Shown here one piece after another: positions 1 to 9,700 of a stretch of 44,887 nucleotides of DNA (position 1 is the stretch's first letter; each line of letters begins with the position of its first letter). Both the position numbers and the translations under genes were made by a program. The stretch comes from Acidobacteriota bacterium (GTDB lineage Bacteria; Acidobacteriota; Terriglobia; Bryobacterales; Bryobacteraceae): NCBI GenBank assembly GCA_021813825.1, contig JAKAJI010000004.1, positions 1 to 44,887 on the forward strand. Reading direction: 5' to 3'. The notes under the pieces were generated by a model. The model did not search any database. It was not told where the DNA came from and worked only from the letters and a program-made list of their open reading frames with translations.

Positions 1-414
1 GCCTGGCAGACGCAAACCGCGGCGACGTGTGGGGGGTGTCATAAGGAGCAACTGACCACCTATCGGGACACGCTGCATTCCCAGGTGTCTTCCCTCGGGT
101 ATGTGGATGTGGCGCACTGCTGGGATTGCCATGAGTCGCACCGGATCCTCCCGGCTTCCAATCCCGCTTCGAGCATCGCGCAGGCAAACTTGACGAAGAC
201 CTGCGGCAAGTGCCACGAAGGCGCCAATGCGGGTCTGATTGGCTACCAGCCCCACGCGGACTGGCGGGACGCCAAACGGTTTCCGCTGCTGCACTACTCC
301 AACGTGTTCATGATCTCGTTGCTGGTAAGCGTGCTGGGATTCTTCACGCTACACACGGCGCTCTGGCTCATCCGATCCTCGTTTGATAGCGCCGGGAGGA
401 GAAAGGGGGCCTGA
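1..414 (+). CDS. Membrane-anchored multihaem cytochrome c (5' partial)
   Basis: The reading frame is open from the first base, so the N-terminus lies outside the window; the GTG the ORF track uses at base 85 is internal. Three CxxCH haem-attachment motifs are visible: CGGCH (before base 85), CWDCH and CGKCH. Near the C-terminus, after a run of extra His residues, one hydrophobic helix (FMISLLVSVLGFFTLHTALW) would anchor the protein in the cytoplasmic membrane with the haems outside. It ends 5 bases before the cytochrome b gene, so the two are surely co-transcribed. By analogy with multihaem c plus cytochrome b pairs, I infer that it takes electrons from the b subunit and passes them to periplasmic acceptors. 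The number of haems in the whole protein is unknown. The specific enzyme (reductase or quinol oxidase module) cannot be named from this fragment. Confidence 0.85.
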   Translation, partial: AWQTQTAATCGGCHKEQLTTYRDTLHSQVSSLGYVDVAHCWDCHESHRILPASNPASSIAQANLTKTCGKCHEGANAGLIGYQPHADWRDAKRFPLLHYSNVFMISLLVSVLGFFTLHTALWLIRSSFDSAGRRKGA

Positions 415-419
415 GAAAG

Positions 420-1280
420 ATGGGCAGAGCGGAGCTTGTTTCGCGCGCGAGCCCTGGAGGTGACGTAGAGCTTTTTTATCGTCGTTTCACCCTGGGTCAG
501 CGCTATCTGCACGCCGGGCTCGCCACGTCATTCTTGGCCCTTGCGTTCACTGGAATGACCCTGCGATTCAGTTCCCAGGGCTGGGCGGTGACGGCCGCCA
601 AGCTGGTGGGTGGATTCGCGGTCATTCAGTTCTTCCATCTTTTCTTCGCCGTCATTCTCACTGCAATATTCCTCATTCATGTTGGCGACCTGGTCCGGCG
701 AACGATCGTGCTCCGTGAGAAGGGTTTGCTGTCGGGACCCAACTCGATGGTGGTGCGCCGCAAGGACTTCGAGGACTTTTTCGCCAACATGAAGTACTTT
801 CTGTGGCTGGGGCCCCCGCCGAAGTTCGACCGCTATGCCTACTGGGAGAAACTCGACTACTGGGGGGAATGGTGGGGTATGGGCGTGATCGGGCTGACGG
901 GGTATGCGATGTGGTTCCCGGCGTTCTTCGCGCGCTTCATTCCGGGCCGCTGGCTGAATGTCGCGTTAGTGTTCCACAGCTGGGAAGCGCTGCTGGCGGC
1001 CGGTTTCATTTTTCTGATCCACTTTTTTAACGCTCACCTCCGGCCATTGAATTTTCCGATGGATCTGGTGATCTTCACGGGCCGGCAGTCGGAGGAGGAA
1101 TTTAAGATCCGGCATCCTGTCGAGTACGAACGAATCGTGGCGAGCGGAGAGTTAGAGAGATTGCGCGCCGAAGCGCCTCCGCCGTGGCTGAAGAATGTCA
1201 GCCGGCTGTTCGGGTCGTTGGCAATTTTGGCGGGATTTGTGCTTATTATCCTGGCAGTCTCGTCGTTTGTAAGAGGGTGA
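420..1280 (+). CDS. Cytochrome b (FdnI/b561-like) membrane subunit
   Basis: A 286-residue integral membrane protein of the di-haem cytochrome b family related to formate dehydrogenase gamma subunits. About five hydrophobic segments are visible, near residues 28-48, 58-84, 152-172, 185-210 and 263-284. Candidate haem-ligating histidines lie in or beside them: RYLHAG, QFFHLFF, FLIHVGD, VFHSWE and FLIHFFNAHL. It would exchange electrons with the quinone pool and with the multihaem cytochrome c encoded 5 bases upstream. The ATG at 420 follows the upstream stop closely and fits the start of the first helix region. A small cytochrome c lies 124 bases downstream, suggesting one respiratory module. 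Family assignment is firm; the substrate is not known. Confidence 0.85.
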   Translation: MGRAELVSRASPGGDVELFYRRFTLGQRYLHAGLATSFLALAFTGMTLRFSSQGWAVTAAKLVGGFAVIQFFHLFFAVILTAIFLIHVGDLVRRTIVLREKGLLSGPNSMVVRRKDFEDFFANMKYFLWLGPPPKFDRYAYWEKLDYWGEWWGMGVIGLTGYAMWFPAFFARFIPGRWLNVALVFHSWEALLAAGFIFLIHFFNAHLRPLNFPMDLVIFTGRQSEEEFKIRHPVEYERIVASGELERLRAEAPPPWLKNVSRLFGSLAILAGFVLIILAVSSFVRG

Positions 1281-1404
1281 AGGTCACGAGCACTGCAAAA
1301 GGAAGAAAGGAAATGGGAAGCGGGCACGGCCGAGAGCCGTTCTGCCGGCAATCCAAGGCGAAGTTCGGTAGTAGTTAACCAATAGACGTGAGGTACAAGA
1401 GACG

Positions 1405-1722
1405 ATGAAACGCATGTTCAATGTAATCGGGATCGCCGCTCTGGCGGCGACGATGAGTATAGCGGGGAACGCGGCTGCAGGGAAAGCCGACTATAACAAG
1501 GCTTGCAAGAGCTGTCATGGCGCCGATGGGAAGGCAAATCCCGCCATTGAGAAGATGATGAAGGTCGAGATGAAGGACCTGAAGTCGCCCGATGTTCAAA
1601 AGATGAGCGACGCCGATCTCAAGAAGATCATCGAGGAGGGGCAGGGGAAAATGAAGCCGGTGAAGAGCCTTTCCGGATCGGCGGTGGATGATGTGGTTGC
1701 CTACATGAAGACGCTGAAATAG
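1405..1722 (+). CDS. Small class I cytochrome c, periplasmic
   Basis: A 105-residue protein with a cleavable signal peptide (positive start MKR, hydrophobic core, then a likely cleavage after GNAAAG around residues 20-26). One CKSCH haem-binding motif follows, and a plausible distal Met ligand lies in the QGKMKP segment, as in soluble class I (c551/c5-like) cytochromes. It would act as an electron shuttle in the periplasm. The ATG at 1405 is preceded by a purine-rich stretch (gaggtacaagagacg). It sits behind the cytochrome c/b pair on the same strand with a 124-base gap, so it may have its own promoter yet serve the same chain. The high lysine content makes the mature protein basic. Confidence 0.88.
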   Translation: MKRMFNVIGIAALAATMSIAGNAAAGKADYNKACKSCHGADGKANPAIEKMMKVEMKDLKSPDVQKMSDADLKKIIEEGQGKMKPVKSLSGSAVDDVVAYMKTLK

Positions 1723-1744
1723 CAGCGAGTTTGCGCCGGTACAC

Positions 1745-1768
1745 GCGCCATTTGTAGCGGAATGGCGC
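1745..1768 (+). terminator. Hairpin between cytochrome c and usp genes
   Basis: GCGCCATT and AATGGCGC form a perfect 8-bp stem around an 8-base loop, 22 bases after the cytochrome c stop codon. There is no T-run after the stem, so it is not a classical intrinsic terminator; it may be an mRNA 3'-end stabiliser or a weak terminator. Confidence 0.35.
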
Positions 1769-1872
1769 ATCGCGGCGGGCCCGGGGCCGTTTTGGATGTG
1801 GTTCCGGGCCGTAATCTTGGCGTTCGTGCTTCGGCACGCTGGTTGCAGTATCCAAACCGGAAAGGTGCGAGC

Positions 1873-2754
1873 ATGAACGGCTTCAATCGGATCCTGTTTC
1901 CCACGGACTTCTCACCGCAGGCCGAGGCGGCGGTGCCCTTCGTCCGGGAGATGGCGCTTCGGCACGGAGCTTCCATCGCGCTGCTGCATGCGGTTTACAT
2001 CCCTGCCTATGCGTATCCGCCCGAGATCGCTTTGCCTCCGGCAGCGATCGACCCGGCGGGATTCGTTGAGACAGGAGCGGAGTTGCTCGAACAGTTTGCC
2101 AAACGCCATTTCAGCGATCTACCGAGCGTCAACTGTGTAAGCCGTTACGCGGCGGCCGGTGATCCGGCGACGCTAATTACGGATTTTGCGCATGAGCGGA
2201 ACATCGATCTGATCATGCTTCCCACGCACGGCCTGGGTGTGTTCCGCCGTTGGCTGATCGGCTCGGTTACGGCCAAGGTATTGCACGACGCGCATTGCGC
2301 CGTCTGGACCGGTGTGCACGTGGAGGAACCTCCCGTTGGGCAGCATCCACGAATCCGGACGATTCTGTGCGCGATCGACGTGCAGCCGTCGGCAGAGGAC
2401 CTGATCGTGCAGGCGCTGCGCCTTGCCAGCAAGCATACGGCGACGGTGTTTCTCGTTCATTGTGTGCCGGGGCCGGAGGTGGGTCCCGAACGGTATTTCG
2501 ACCAGACGCTGGAGCGGAGTCTGATTGCGGCGGCACGGGGTGAGATCGCCGGCATGCAGCAGCGGTTGCAGACGTCGCTCGAGGTGTGTGTGGCGGCCGG
2601 GAGCGTGTCACGCGTGATTCACCAGGCAGCGGTACGCCATAGTGCGGACCTGATTGTGGCGGGCCGCGGGCGTCTGCAGCAGCCCTTCGGGCGCCTGCGC
2701 ACGAACGTCTACTCGATCGTCCGTGACTCCCCGTGCCCGGTGATCAGTTACTAA
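1873..2754 (+). CDS. Universal stress protein, tandem UspA domains
   Basis: I place the start at the ATG at 1873 (MNGFNRILFPTDFS). It has a purine-rich ribosome site (ggaaagg), and UspA domains begin exactly there; the longer ORF from 1762 adds a non-homologous leader. The protein is 293 residues with two UspA folds in tandem. The first (residues about 4-145) contains ILFPTDFS and DLIMLPTHGLGVFRRWLIGSVTAKVL. The second (about 155-293) contains TILCAIDVQ and a degenerate nucleotide-binding segment, DLIVAGRGRLQQPFGRLRTNVYSIV. The G-x2-G-x9-G-S/T ATP-binding pattern is good in the first half and changed in the second (RT replaces ST), so one half probably binds nucleotide. The protein is cytoplasmic. 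Its position next to the cytochromes suggests a link to respiratory or redox stress, which is inference. Confidence 0.9.
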   Translation: MNGFNRILFPTDFSPQAEAAVPFVREMALRHGASIALLHAVYIPAYAYPPEIALPPAAIDPAGFVETGAELLEQFAKRHFSDLPSVNCVSRYAAAGDPATLITDFAHERNIDLIMLPTHGLGVFRRWLIGSVTAKVLHDAHCAVWTGVHVEEPPVGQHPRIRTILCAIDVQPSAEDLIVQALRLASKHTATVFLVHCVPGPEVGPERYFDQTLERSLIAAARGEIAGMQQRLQTSLEVCVAAGSVSRVIHQAAVRHSADLIVAGRGRLQQPFGRLRTNVYSIVRDSPCPVISY

Positions 2755-2785
2755 GTTAAATGGAAGAGCGCAGGGCTGCCGGATG

Positions 2786-4147
2786 CTACAGCAGGCCGTG
2801 CTTTTTCATCTTGTAGCGGAGAGCGTCCCGGCCGATGCGTAGCGCACGGGCGGCTTCCGACTGGTTCCCCCCGGCACGTTCAAGCGCCTCGGCGATCAGT
2901 TGTTTCTCGTGCGAGGCCAAGCTCTCCGGCGTAGCGCCCTCGACAAGGGAAGGTTGACCTCCGGCGGCGTCGACAAGATACTGCGGAAGGTCGACTACAT
3001 CGATCGAGTCGCCGGAGGCGATCATACAGGCGTGTCCGATGACATTCTCGAGTTCGCGCACGTTCCCCGGCCACTCATGCCGGGAGAGAACGATCTGGGC
3101 GCGGCGGGTGAGGGCACGGACATTCTTCCCGAACTGCTGCGAGAACTTGTCGAGGAAGTGCCGCGCCAGCAGCGGAAGATCTTCTTTGCGCTCGCGGAGA
3201 GAGGGGAGGTGGATCTCGACCATCGTGAGACGGTAAAAGAGGTCCTCGCGGAACTGGCGGTCAGCTACGGCCTTGCGCAGATCGTGATTGGTGGCGGCGA
3301 TGACGCGTACATCAACGCGTTTGGCGGTCAGTGAGCCGACGCGTTGCACTTCCTGGTTCTGGAGCACGCGCAGGAGCTTGGCTTGCGTGCCGAGCGGCAT
3401 GTCGCCGATCTCATCCAGAAAAATGGTGCCGTGGTTGGCGTGTTCGAAAAGCCCCATTTTATCGGAAGTAGCGCCGGTGAATGCGCCGCGAACGTGGCCG
3501 AAGAGCTCGCTTTCAAACAGGGATTCGACGACGGCCGAGCAGTTCAGGACGACGTGCTCCCGGCCTGCGGCAGGGCTCAGGTTGTGGATGGCGCGCGCGA
3601 CGAGGTCCTTGCCGGTTCCGGTTTCGCCGGTGATGAGCACGCTGCGGAAGTGGGGGGCGATACGGCGAACGCGGGCGAAGACCTCGGCCATTGCCGCGCT
3701 TTGTCCTACGATGCCCTCGAACTGGCAGCTTTCCAGCAGTTCCCGCTCGAGGTCCCCGGCGCGCATGCGTTTGCGGGCCTCGGCAACGAGTTTCCCTACG
3801 CGTTCGCGCACGACGGAGGGCTGGAGCGGCTTGGCGAGATAGTCACAAGCGCCGCGGCGGATCGCGTCGACCGCCGAATCGGTTGAGTAATGGGCCGTCA
3901 TCAACACGACGTCGATCGTGGGATCGAACTCAAGGGCGCGATCAAGCACTTGAAGGCCGTCGAGCTTCGGCATGACCAGATCCGTCAGCACGATCTGCGG
4001 GCGATGCTCCTGAACCAAGCTGAGGCCGTGTTCGGGATCGTCCGCGGTGAGAATGCGGAGGCCGGGTTGGCGCAGGGCGGCCGCGAGCATTTCGAGGCTG
4101 CCCGGGTGGTCGTCGATGATGACGAGTGTCGGCTCGGTTTCCGTTAT
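2786..4147 (-). CDS. NtrC-type sigma54 response regulator with a non-standard start
   Basis: Domains in order: receiver (phospho-acceptor Asp in IVLTDLVMPKLDG), sigma54 AAA+ domain (Walker A GETGTGKD, sigma54-contact loop GAFTGA, Walker B TIFLDEIGD, ATNHDLR), and a Fis-type helix-turn-helix (NQSEAARALRIGRDALRYKM). The only ATG/GTG/TTG/CTG start in the frame is the ATG at 4090, but that would remove the first beta strand and the acidic pair of the receiver. In the same frame upstream I can read TLVIIDDHPGSLE, which is exactly that missing part. The upstream frame closes at a stop without meeting a normal start. Candidates are ATA at 4147, overlapping the stop of the previous gene as ATAA, or ATT at 4165, six bases after a perfect GGAGGT. 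I give 4147 because it places the Asp pair at residues 12-13 as in relatives. It is the last gene of a kinase/regulator operon and presumably activates sigma54 promoters. Confidence 0.85.
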   Translation of the reverse strand: MTETEPTLVIIDDHPGSLEMLAAALRQPGLRILTADDPEHGLSLVQEHRPQIVLTDLVMPKLDGLQVLDRALEFDPTIDVVLMTAHYSTDSAVDAIRRGACDYLAKPLQPSVVRERVGKLVAEARKRMRAGDLERELLESCQFEGIVGQSAAMAEVFARVRRIAPHFRSVLITGETGTGKDLVARAIHNLSPAAGREHVVLNCSAVVESLFESELFGHVRGAFTGATSDKMGLFEHANHGTIFLDEIGDMPLGTQAKLLRVLQNQEVQRVGSLTAKRVDVRVIAATNHDLRKAVADRQFREDLFYRLTMVEIHLPSLRERKEDLPLLARHFLDKFSQQFGKNVRALTRRAQIVLSRHEWPGNVRELENVIGHACMIASGDSIDVVDLPQYLVDAAGGQPSLVEGATPESLASHEKQLIAEALERAGGNQSEAARALRIGRDALRYKMKKHGLL

Positions 4148-4515
4148 GTCCTCAGGGTTAGTAATCTCTCCACCTCCGCGCGAAGTCCGGCGATAGACAC
4201 CGGTTTGGACACGTAACCGTCAAATCCCTCCGCCATCGCCCGTTCGCGGTCTCCCTGCATGGCATTGGCGGTGAAGGCGAGAAAAGGGGTGCTGGCGAAA
4301 CGCTCGTCGGCGCGAAGCGTGCGAAGGGTCTCGAAACCGTCGAGGCCGGGCATCCGCAGGTCCAGAATCACCAAGTCCGGGGATTCCGTTCGTGCCTTCG
4401 CCACCGCTTCCAATCCGTCGCTCGCCAAGATCACCTCGTAGCCACTGTGAGAGAGAACTGCGCGCGCCCACTCCCGACCCGCGGCGCGGTCCTCAGCCAC
4501 CAGAATCCGCTTCAT
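4144..4515 (-). CDS. Single-domain response regulator (CheY-like)
   Basis: A 123-residue stand-alone receiver. I chose the ATG at 4515 ([13 protein letters not shown]); the longer ORF from 4977 in the track only reads through the kinase gene in another frame. The expected residues are present: an acidic pair ED at positions 8-9, the phospho-acceptor Asp in [13 protein letters not shown], Thr in FLAFTANAM and Lys in GYVSKPVS. There is no output domain, so it likely acts by protein contact or as a phosphate intermediary between the kinase and the NtrC-type regulator. It overlaps the end of the kinase gene by 23 bases, and its stop codon overlaps the presumed start of the NtrC gene, so the three are translationally coupled. 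Confidence 0.9.
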   Translation of the reverse strand: MKRILVAEDRAAGREWARAVLSHSGYEVILASDGLEAVAKARTESPDLVILDLRMPGLDGFETLRTLRADERFASTPFLAFTANAMQGDRERAMAEGFDGYVSKPVSIAGLRAEVERLLTLRT

Positions 4516-6097
4516 ATCCGGAACCCGCCCCGCCGTCATCGCCGCGCGGAAGCGTAAACCAAAACTTGCTTCCCTTGCCCAACTCACTCTCAAGCCAGAT
4601 CTTGCCACCGTGCATTTCGACGAGATGTTTCGTGATCGCAAGGCCGAGACCCGTTCCTTCGCGCACACCCCGGGTCGTGGGTCCGAGTTGGTGAAATTTA
4701 TCGAACACCGACTTCTGGCTCTCAGCGGCGATACCGATGCCGGTGTCGCTGACCAACACCTGGATGAAACTGTCCTGGGCATTGGCCTCGACACGAACCG
4801 CTCCGCCCTCTGGAGTGAACTTGACTGCATTACTGAGCAAGTTGTAGAGAATCTCCTTGAACCGTACCCGGTCCGCGTCGACGACAAGATCTTCGGGGAT
4901 CGAGGTCTCAAGTCTAAGTGACTTGGCTTCGGCCTGCGGTCCGATGCTGGCCAGCACTTCCCCGGCCGCTGGCGCAATCTCGAAGATCTCGCGCCGCAGA
5001 TCCAGCTTTCCGGCTTCGATTTTGCTCAAGTCGAGCACGTCGTTGATAAGCTCCAGCAGGTGGAGGGAGTCGCGACGGATATGCTCGACGAACCGCTTTT
5101 GGGGCTCGTTCAATGGGCCTTCGAGTTCTTCGGCCAGAAGTTCGGCGAAGCCGATGATCGTGTGTAGCGGCGTCCTCAGTTCGTGACTCACGCTGGCCAG
5201 AAACTCGCTCTTCAGGCGATTGGCGCGTTCGACTTCCCGGTTGCGTTGCTCGAGTTCGGCGTTGGCGGCATGAATTTTCTCTTCGGCAAGTTTTCGGTCT
5301 GTGACGTCGCGTATGATCGCGGTGACGCGGAAGCCCTCGTCGGCACGAACCGGGCTGAGGCTGATCTCGACGGGGAACAACGTGCCGTCCTTGCGGACCG
5401 CATGCAAGGGTAGTCCCTGCCCCATGGGACGTACGCGAGGCTCAGCCCAATACTGCGCACGGTGTTCACGGTGGCGCGCCTTGGCCGAGTTTGCGAGCAA
5501 CATCTCGACGCTGCGGCCCAGCATCTCCTCGCGCCGGTAGCCGAAGATGCGCTCCGCCGACGCGTTAGCAAGAACCATCGTGCCGTCCTCGTCGACCTCG
5601 ATAATCGCGTCCGGGGCTGCTTCGAGCAGTTCGCGGAACCGGCCTTCGGCCTTGACGCGGGCGTTGGCTTCCTGTTCGCGCGCACGCGCCCTCTCCTGTT
5701 CGGCGATCGCTACGCGGCGCGGGCCGTCATCGGCGATCACCGTGAGCAGTCCTCCCTCTTGGCGCCGCGAAGCCCAGCATCGCAATTCGATCTGGTTGCC
5801 GGTTCGCCCCTCAAATTGCAACTCGAGTCCATCGGAAGGCTCGTGGAGCAATCCGGCGTCCAGGGCTCGTTCGAGCTTTTCCAGCGCCGAAGCGAGGAGA
5901 GGCGGAGGGGTATGTCCGAGCACGTCGGCCGCCTCATATCCGAGCAGACGGGAGGCTCCGGGACTCCAAAGGGTAATGACACCACTGCGATCCGTCCCCA
6001 CCAGGCCTAGGGCGTGAGCACGCCAGATCTGGTCAAAAAGCTCGCGTTCCTCCAGGCTTCCGAGTTCCGTCACCGGTTTGCCTTTAGATGCTGCCAT
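4493..6097 (-). CDS. Soluble PAS-PAS sensor histidine kinase
   Basis: A 534-residue kinase without membrane segments, so the sensing is cytoplasmic. Domains: PAS 1 (about residues 27-120, [21 protein letters not shown]), a short coiled stretch rich in Arg/Glu/Ala, PAS 2 (about 155-275, ending in the usual [10 protein letters not shown]), another coiled linker, HisKA with the phospho-accepting H-box [16 protein letters not shown], and HATPase_c with N-box [10 protein letters not shown]1 DTGIGIA and G2 [11 protein letters not shown] 2 could hold a cofactor, but no haem or flavin signature is clear. It is the first gene of a three-gene minus-strand operon with two response regulators and runs convergently toward the cytochrome/usp module. 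I infer that it may report redox or energy state; the signal is unknown. Confidence 0.92.
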   Translation of the reverse strand: MAASKGKPVTELGSLEERELFDQIWRAHALGLVGTDRSGVITLWSPGASRLLGYEAADVLGHTPPPLLASALEKLERALDAGLLHEPSDGLELQFEGRTGNQIELRCWASRRQEGGLLTVIADDGPRRVAIAEQERARAREQEANARVKAEGRFRELLEAAPDAIIEVDEDGTMVLANASAERIFGYRREEMLGRSVEMLLANSAKARHREHRAQYWAEPRVRPMGQGLPLHAVRKDGTLFPVEISLSPVRADEGFRVTAIIRDVTDRKLAEEKIHAANAELEQRNREVERANRLKSEFLASVSHELRTPLHTIIGFAELLAEELEGPLNEPQKRFVEHIRRDSLHLLELINDVLDLSKIEAGKLDLRREIFEIAPAAGEVLASIGPQAEAKSLRLETSIPEDLVVDADRVRFKEILYNLLSNAVKFTPEGGAVRVEANAQDSFIQVLVSDTGIGIAAESQKSVFDKFHQLGPTTRGVREGTGLGLAITKHLVEMHGGKIWLESELGKGSKFWFTLPRGDDGGAGSGYEADSGG

Positions 6098-6253
6098 TGC
6101 GTGATTTGGCGCTCCACTGGGCCACTTCGCGCAGCCTCATTACCGATCTCATTCTATCATTAGGAAATCACGCGGCTTCGGCACGCATTCGGAAGGCGGG
6201 TGGGTAGCCCCGGGGCTGGACACGCGGGCCGGAAATGTCATATAGTTCCGGTC

Positions 6254-6700
6254 ATGAAATTCTCCGGCCTTCTATTTGTGATTGCGGCTTTGGCCATGGC
6301 GGACGGGCCCGGTAAGGTTGACCTGTGGCACGGGGCCAAGGTGGTCTCGGAGGCGCTGCCGGCCGGCCCGGGTCTCGAAACGGCAGTTCTGGCCAAGTAT
6401 GAGAATCACTCGGTGATGGTGATTCGCCGGCAGAAGACCGGGCAGGTGGAGTTGCACCAGACGCAAACCGACATCATGATTGTCGAGAGCGGATCGGGGG
6501 AGCTGCGGACTGGCGGTACGATGCCGGACGCCAAGACTACTGCGCCGCATGAGCTTCGTTCGGACGAGATGAAAGGCGGGATGAGCCGCCATGTGGTGCC
6601 GGGGGATTTAATTCACATTCCGGCGAACGTCTCACACCAAGTGGTGCTGAAGCCGGGCGAGACGATCGACTACGTGACGATCAAAGTGGACGCGCCGTGA
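6254..6700 (+). CDS. Secreted cupin-domain protein
   Basis: I place the start at ATG 6254 (MKFSGLLFVIAALAMADG), which begins a signal peptide; the ORF track's longer version adds 18 residues of unlikely leader. The 148-residue product is a small single-domain cupin. The first motif region contains QVELHQTQTDIMIVESGSGEL and the second GDLIHIPANVSHQV, matching the two conserved cupin motifs with His and Glu/Asp metal-ligand candidates. It is predicted periplasmic or extracytoplasmic. The substrate cannot be told. The gene stands alone, transcribed divergently from the histidine kinase across about 155 bases and convergent with kgd, whose stop lies 7 bases past its own. Confidence 0.8.
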   Translation: MKFSGLLFVIAALAMADGPGKVDLWHGAKVVSEALPAGPGLETAVLAKYENHSVMVIRRQKTGQVELHQTQTDIMIVESGSGELRTGGTMPDAKTTAPHELRSDEMKGGMSRHVVPGDLIHIPANVSHQVVLKPGETIDYVTIKVDAP

Positions 6701-6707
6701 GGCGCGC

Positions 6708-9700
6708 TTAGCGCGTCTTGCGCCGGGACGGGCGCTTTTTAGGGATGGCCGGCAGTTCGGCTGCGAAGGCCATTTCGATCAGTTCGGCCTGCTCGGCGTT
6801 GTGGCGCTTGAGCGAACCCGGTGCGGGGCTGGCGCTCTCCAGGCGTCCGGCGTAGCCGAGCGTGCGGCCGGTTGGATCGAGCAGGGGCCGGAACCACTCG
6901 CGGACGAAGCGCCATGCACCCATGTTCCGCGGTTCTTCCTGAACCCAGCGAACTTCGGCGTTGGCGGGATACAGGGCGAGGGCATCGCGCATCTTGGCTT
7001 CGGGAAAAGGATAATACTGCTCCAGCCGGACGATCGCCACATCGTTGGCCTTTCGTTCCTCGCGTGATGCGAGCACGTCGAAGTAGACCTGGCCTGAGCA
7101 GACCAGGATGCGCTTCACGTTCCCGGCGTCCACGCTGTGATCCGGGAGCACTTCTTCGAAAGTTCCGGTGGTGAAGTCCGACAGTAGGCTGGTGGCCCGC
7201 GGATTTCGCAGCATTCGCTTCGGCGTGAACAGAATCAAAGGTTTGCGCATACCGCGCCCCTGGGGACCGCCGACCATCTGGCGGCGCAGTAAATGAAAAT
7301 ACTGGGCAGGGACGGTGCAGTTGCACACCTGCATATTGTCCTCACCACAGAGCTGCAGAAAGCGCTCGATGCGGGCGCTGGAATGCTCTGGGCCCTGTCC
7401 TTCCTGGCCGTGCGGGAGCAGCAGCACGAGACCGCTCGGCTGCGCCCACTTGGTCTCGGCGGTAGCGATGAACTGGTCGATCATGATCTGGGCGCCGTTG
7501 GCGAAGTCGCCGAACTGCGCTTCCCAAAGCACCAGCGTGGAGGGATCGGCGACGCTATAGCCGAACTCGAAGCCCATTACGGCGTACTCGCTGAGCGAAC
7601 TGTCGTAGACTTCAAAGCGCGCCTGGTCCGGGGCGGCGTGTTGCAACGGAATATAGGGCCGGCCGTCTTCGTAGTCGAAGAACTTGATGTGCCGTTGGCT
7701 GAAGGTTCCGCGGCCGCTGTCCTGGCCGCTGAGGCGGACGGGCGTGCCTTCGAGCACAAGGCTTCCGAAGGCGATGGCTTCGCCGGTGGCCCAATCGATC
7801 GGCGCGCCTGTCAGGATCTGGCGGCGCTTGTCCACGACGCTCTTCAGCTTCGGATGCAAGTGGAAGTCGGCCGGGAGTTCGGTCATCTTCTGGACGACGC
7901 GGTCGAGCAGGGCGGGCGAAATGGCTGTTTGGGTGGCCTCGGCGCGCGTCTTCACCTCGACTTCCGGCGCGGTCAGGCTGTCGACGTGATAGCGCTCCCC
8001 GCCCTTCTTGCTTTCGTCGTAGATCGCATTGAGACGGCCGGAAACCGTTTTGCGCATCGCGGTGACTGCAGCCTCATCGACGAGGCCGGAGGCGACCAAA
8101 GTGCGTGCGTACTGTACCGCGGCCGAAGGATGGGTCTTGATCTTGCGGTACATCAGCGGTTGGGTGTAGCTGGGGTCGTCGGCTTCGTTGTGCCCGTGCC
8201 GGCGGTAACAAACCATGTCGATGACGACGTCCTTTTTGAACTGCTGGCGGTAGTCAAAAGCGAGTTGGGCGGCGCGAACGCACGCCTCGGGGTCGTCAGC
8301 GTTGACGTGGAAGATCGGCGCCTGGACGGCGCGGGCGATGTCGGTTGAGTAGGTGGCGGTGCGTCCCTCGGATGGATCCGTGGTGAAGCCGATCTGGTTG
8401 TTAATGACGAGATGCAGTGTGCCGCCCGTCTTGTAACCCTTGAGTTGTGACAGATTCAACGTTTCGGCTACCACGCCCTGGCCGGCAAAGGCGGCGTCGC
8501 CATGGATGAGCAGGGGGATGACGCGGGCGCGTTCTGCGTCACCGGCGCGGTCCTGCCTGGGACGAACGATACCTTCGACAACCGGGTCGACGGCTTCCAG
8601 GTGACTCGGATTGCAGACCACGGAAAGAGCCACTTCGTGCCCGGAAGTCGTTTTGCGGACGCCGCTGGCGCCAAGGTGGTATTTCACGTCGCCGGAGCCT
8701 TCAATCGACTCGGGGTCGCCGCCCTCGAACTCGCTGAACACCTGCACCATGGACTTGCCGATGATGTTGGCGAGCACGTTCAGACGGCCGCGGTGAGCCA
8801 TGCCAATCACGATTTCGTGCACGCCGCCGGCGCCGGCGCGTTCGACAAATTCATCGAGGATCGCGATGGCTGACTCGCCGCCTTCCAGGCCGAAGCGTTT
8901 GTGGCCGACGAAGCGGGTCCCAAGGAAGTGTTCAAACTCCTCGGCTTCGATGAGCCGCTCCAAAATCCGCCGGCGCACGGTGTCGCCGAGCGGCCAGTGG
9001 TTCATCTCCGGCTCCATGCGATCCTGCAGCCACTGCTTCTGGTCCGGATGCTGGATGTGCATGAACTCGCAGGTCAGCGTGCCGCAGTATGTCTTGCGGA
9101 TCGCCTCCAGGATTTCGCGCAGCGTGGCTGTGTGCGAACTGCCCCTATGCACCTGCAGCGTGCCGACCGTGAAAACCTGGTCCAGATCTCCCGTCGTGAG
9201 CCCATAGGTTTCGGGATCAAGTTCGGGGTGCTCTTCACGGTGCATCAGGCCGAGCGGATCGAGGTCCGCCATCAGGTGGCCGCGGACCCGGTGCATGTGG
9301 ATCAGGTGCATCACCGCGCCCTGCTTTTCGACGAGTTCGGCGCTGACCGCTGGGGTGGCCGCCGGTTGAGCAGTTGCGGCAGGAGGAACGGAGGGAGCCG
9401 GCATCGTGCTCCAGGTGGCTGGCTTTGCGGTCAAGCTCATGGCGTGCATCAGCCGCTGATAGAACTCGTCCGCGCCTTCGAGCAGGGCCTGAAGGCGCGC
9501 GAGGAACAAGCCGGATTCCGCACCCTGGATCACGCGGTGATCATAGGTGCAGGTGATCATCATGACCTTCGAAATGCCAAGGGATGCTCGGGCGGCTTCG
9601 CTCAGCGCGCGGTATTCGGCCGGATAGTCGATGGCGCCGGTGGCGATGATCGCTCCCTGGCCGGGCATCAGGCGCGGCATCGAGCCGTATGTGCCGACGG

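Noticed and set aside
4144-4977. 277-codon version of the response regulator
   Set aside because: Its first 154 codons are an out-of-frame reading of the kinase gene; the receiver starts cleanly at ATG 4515.
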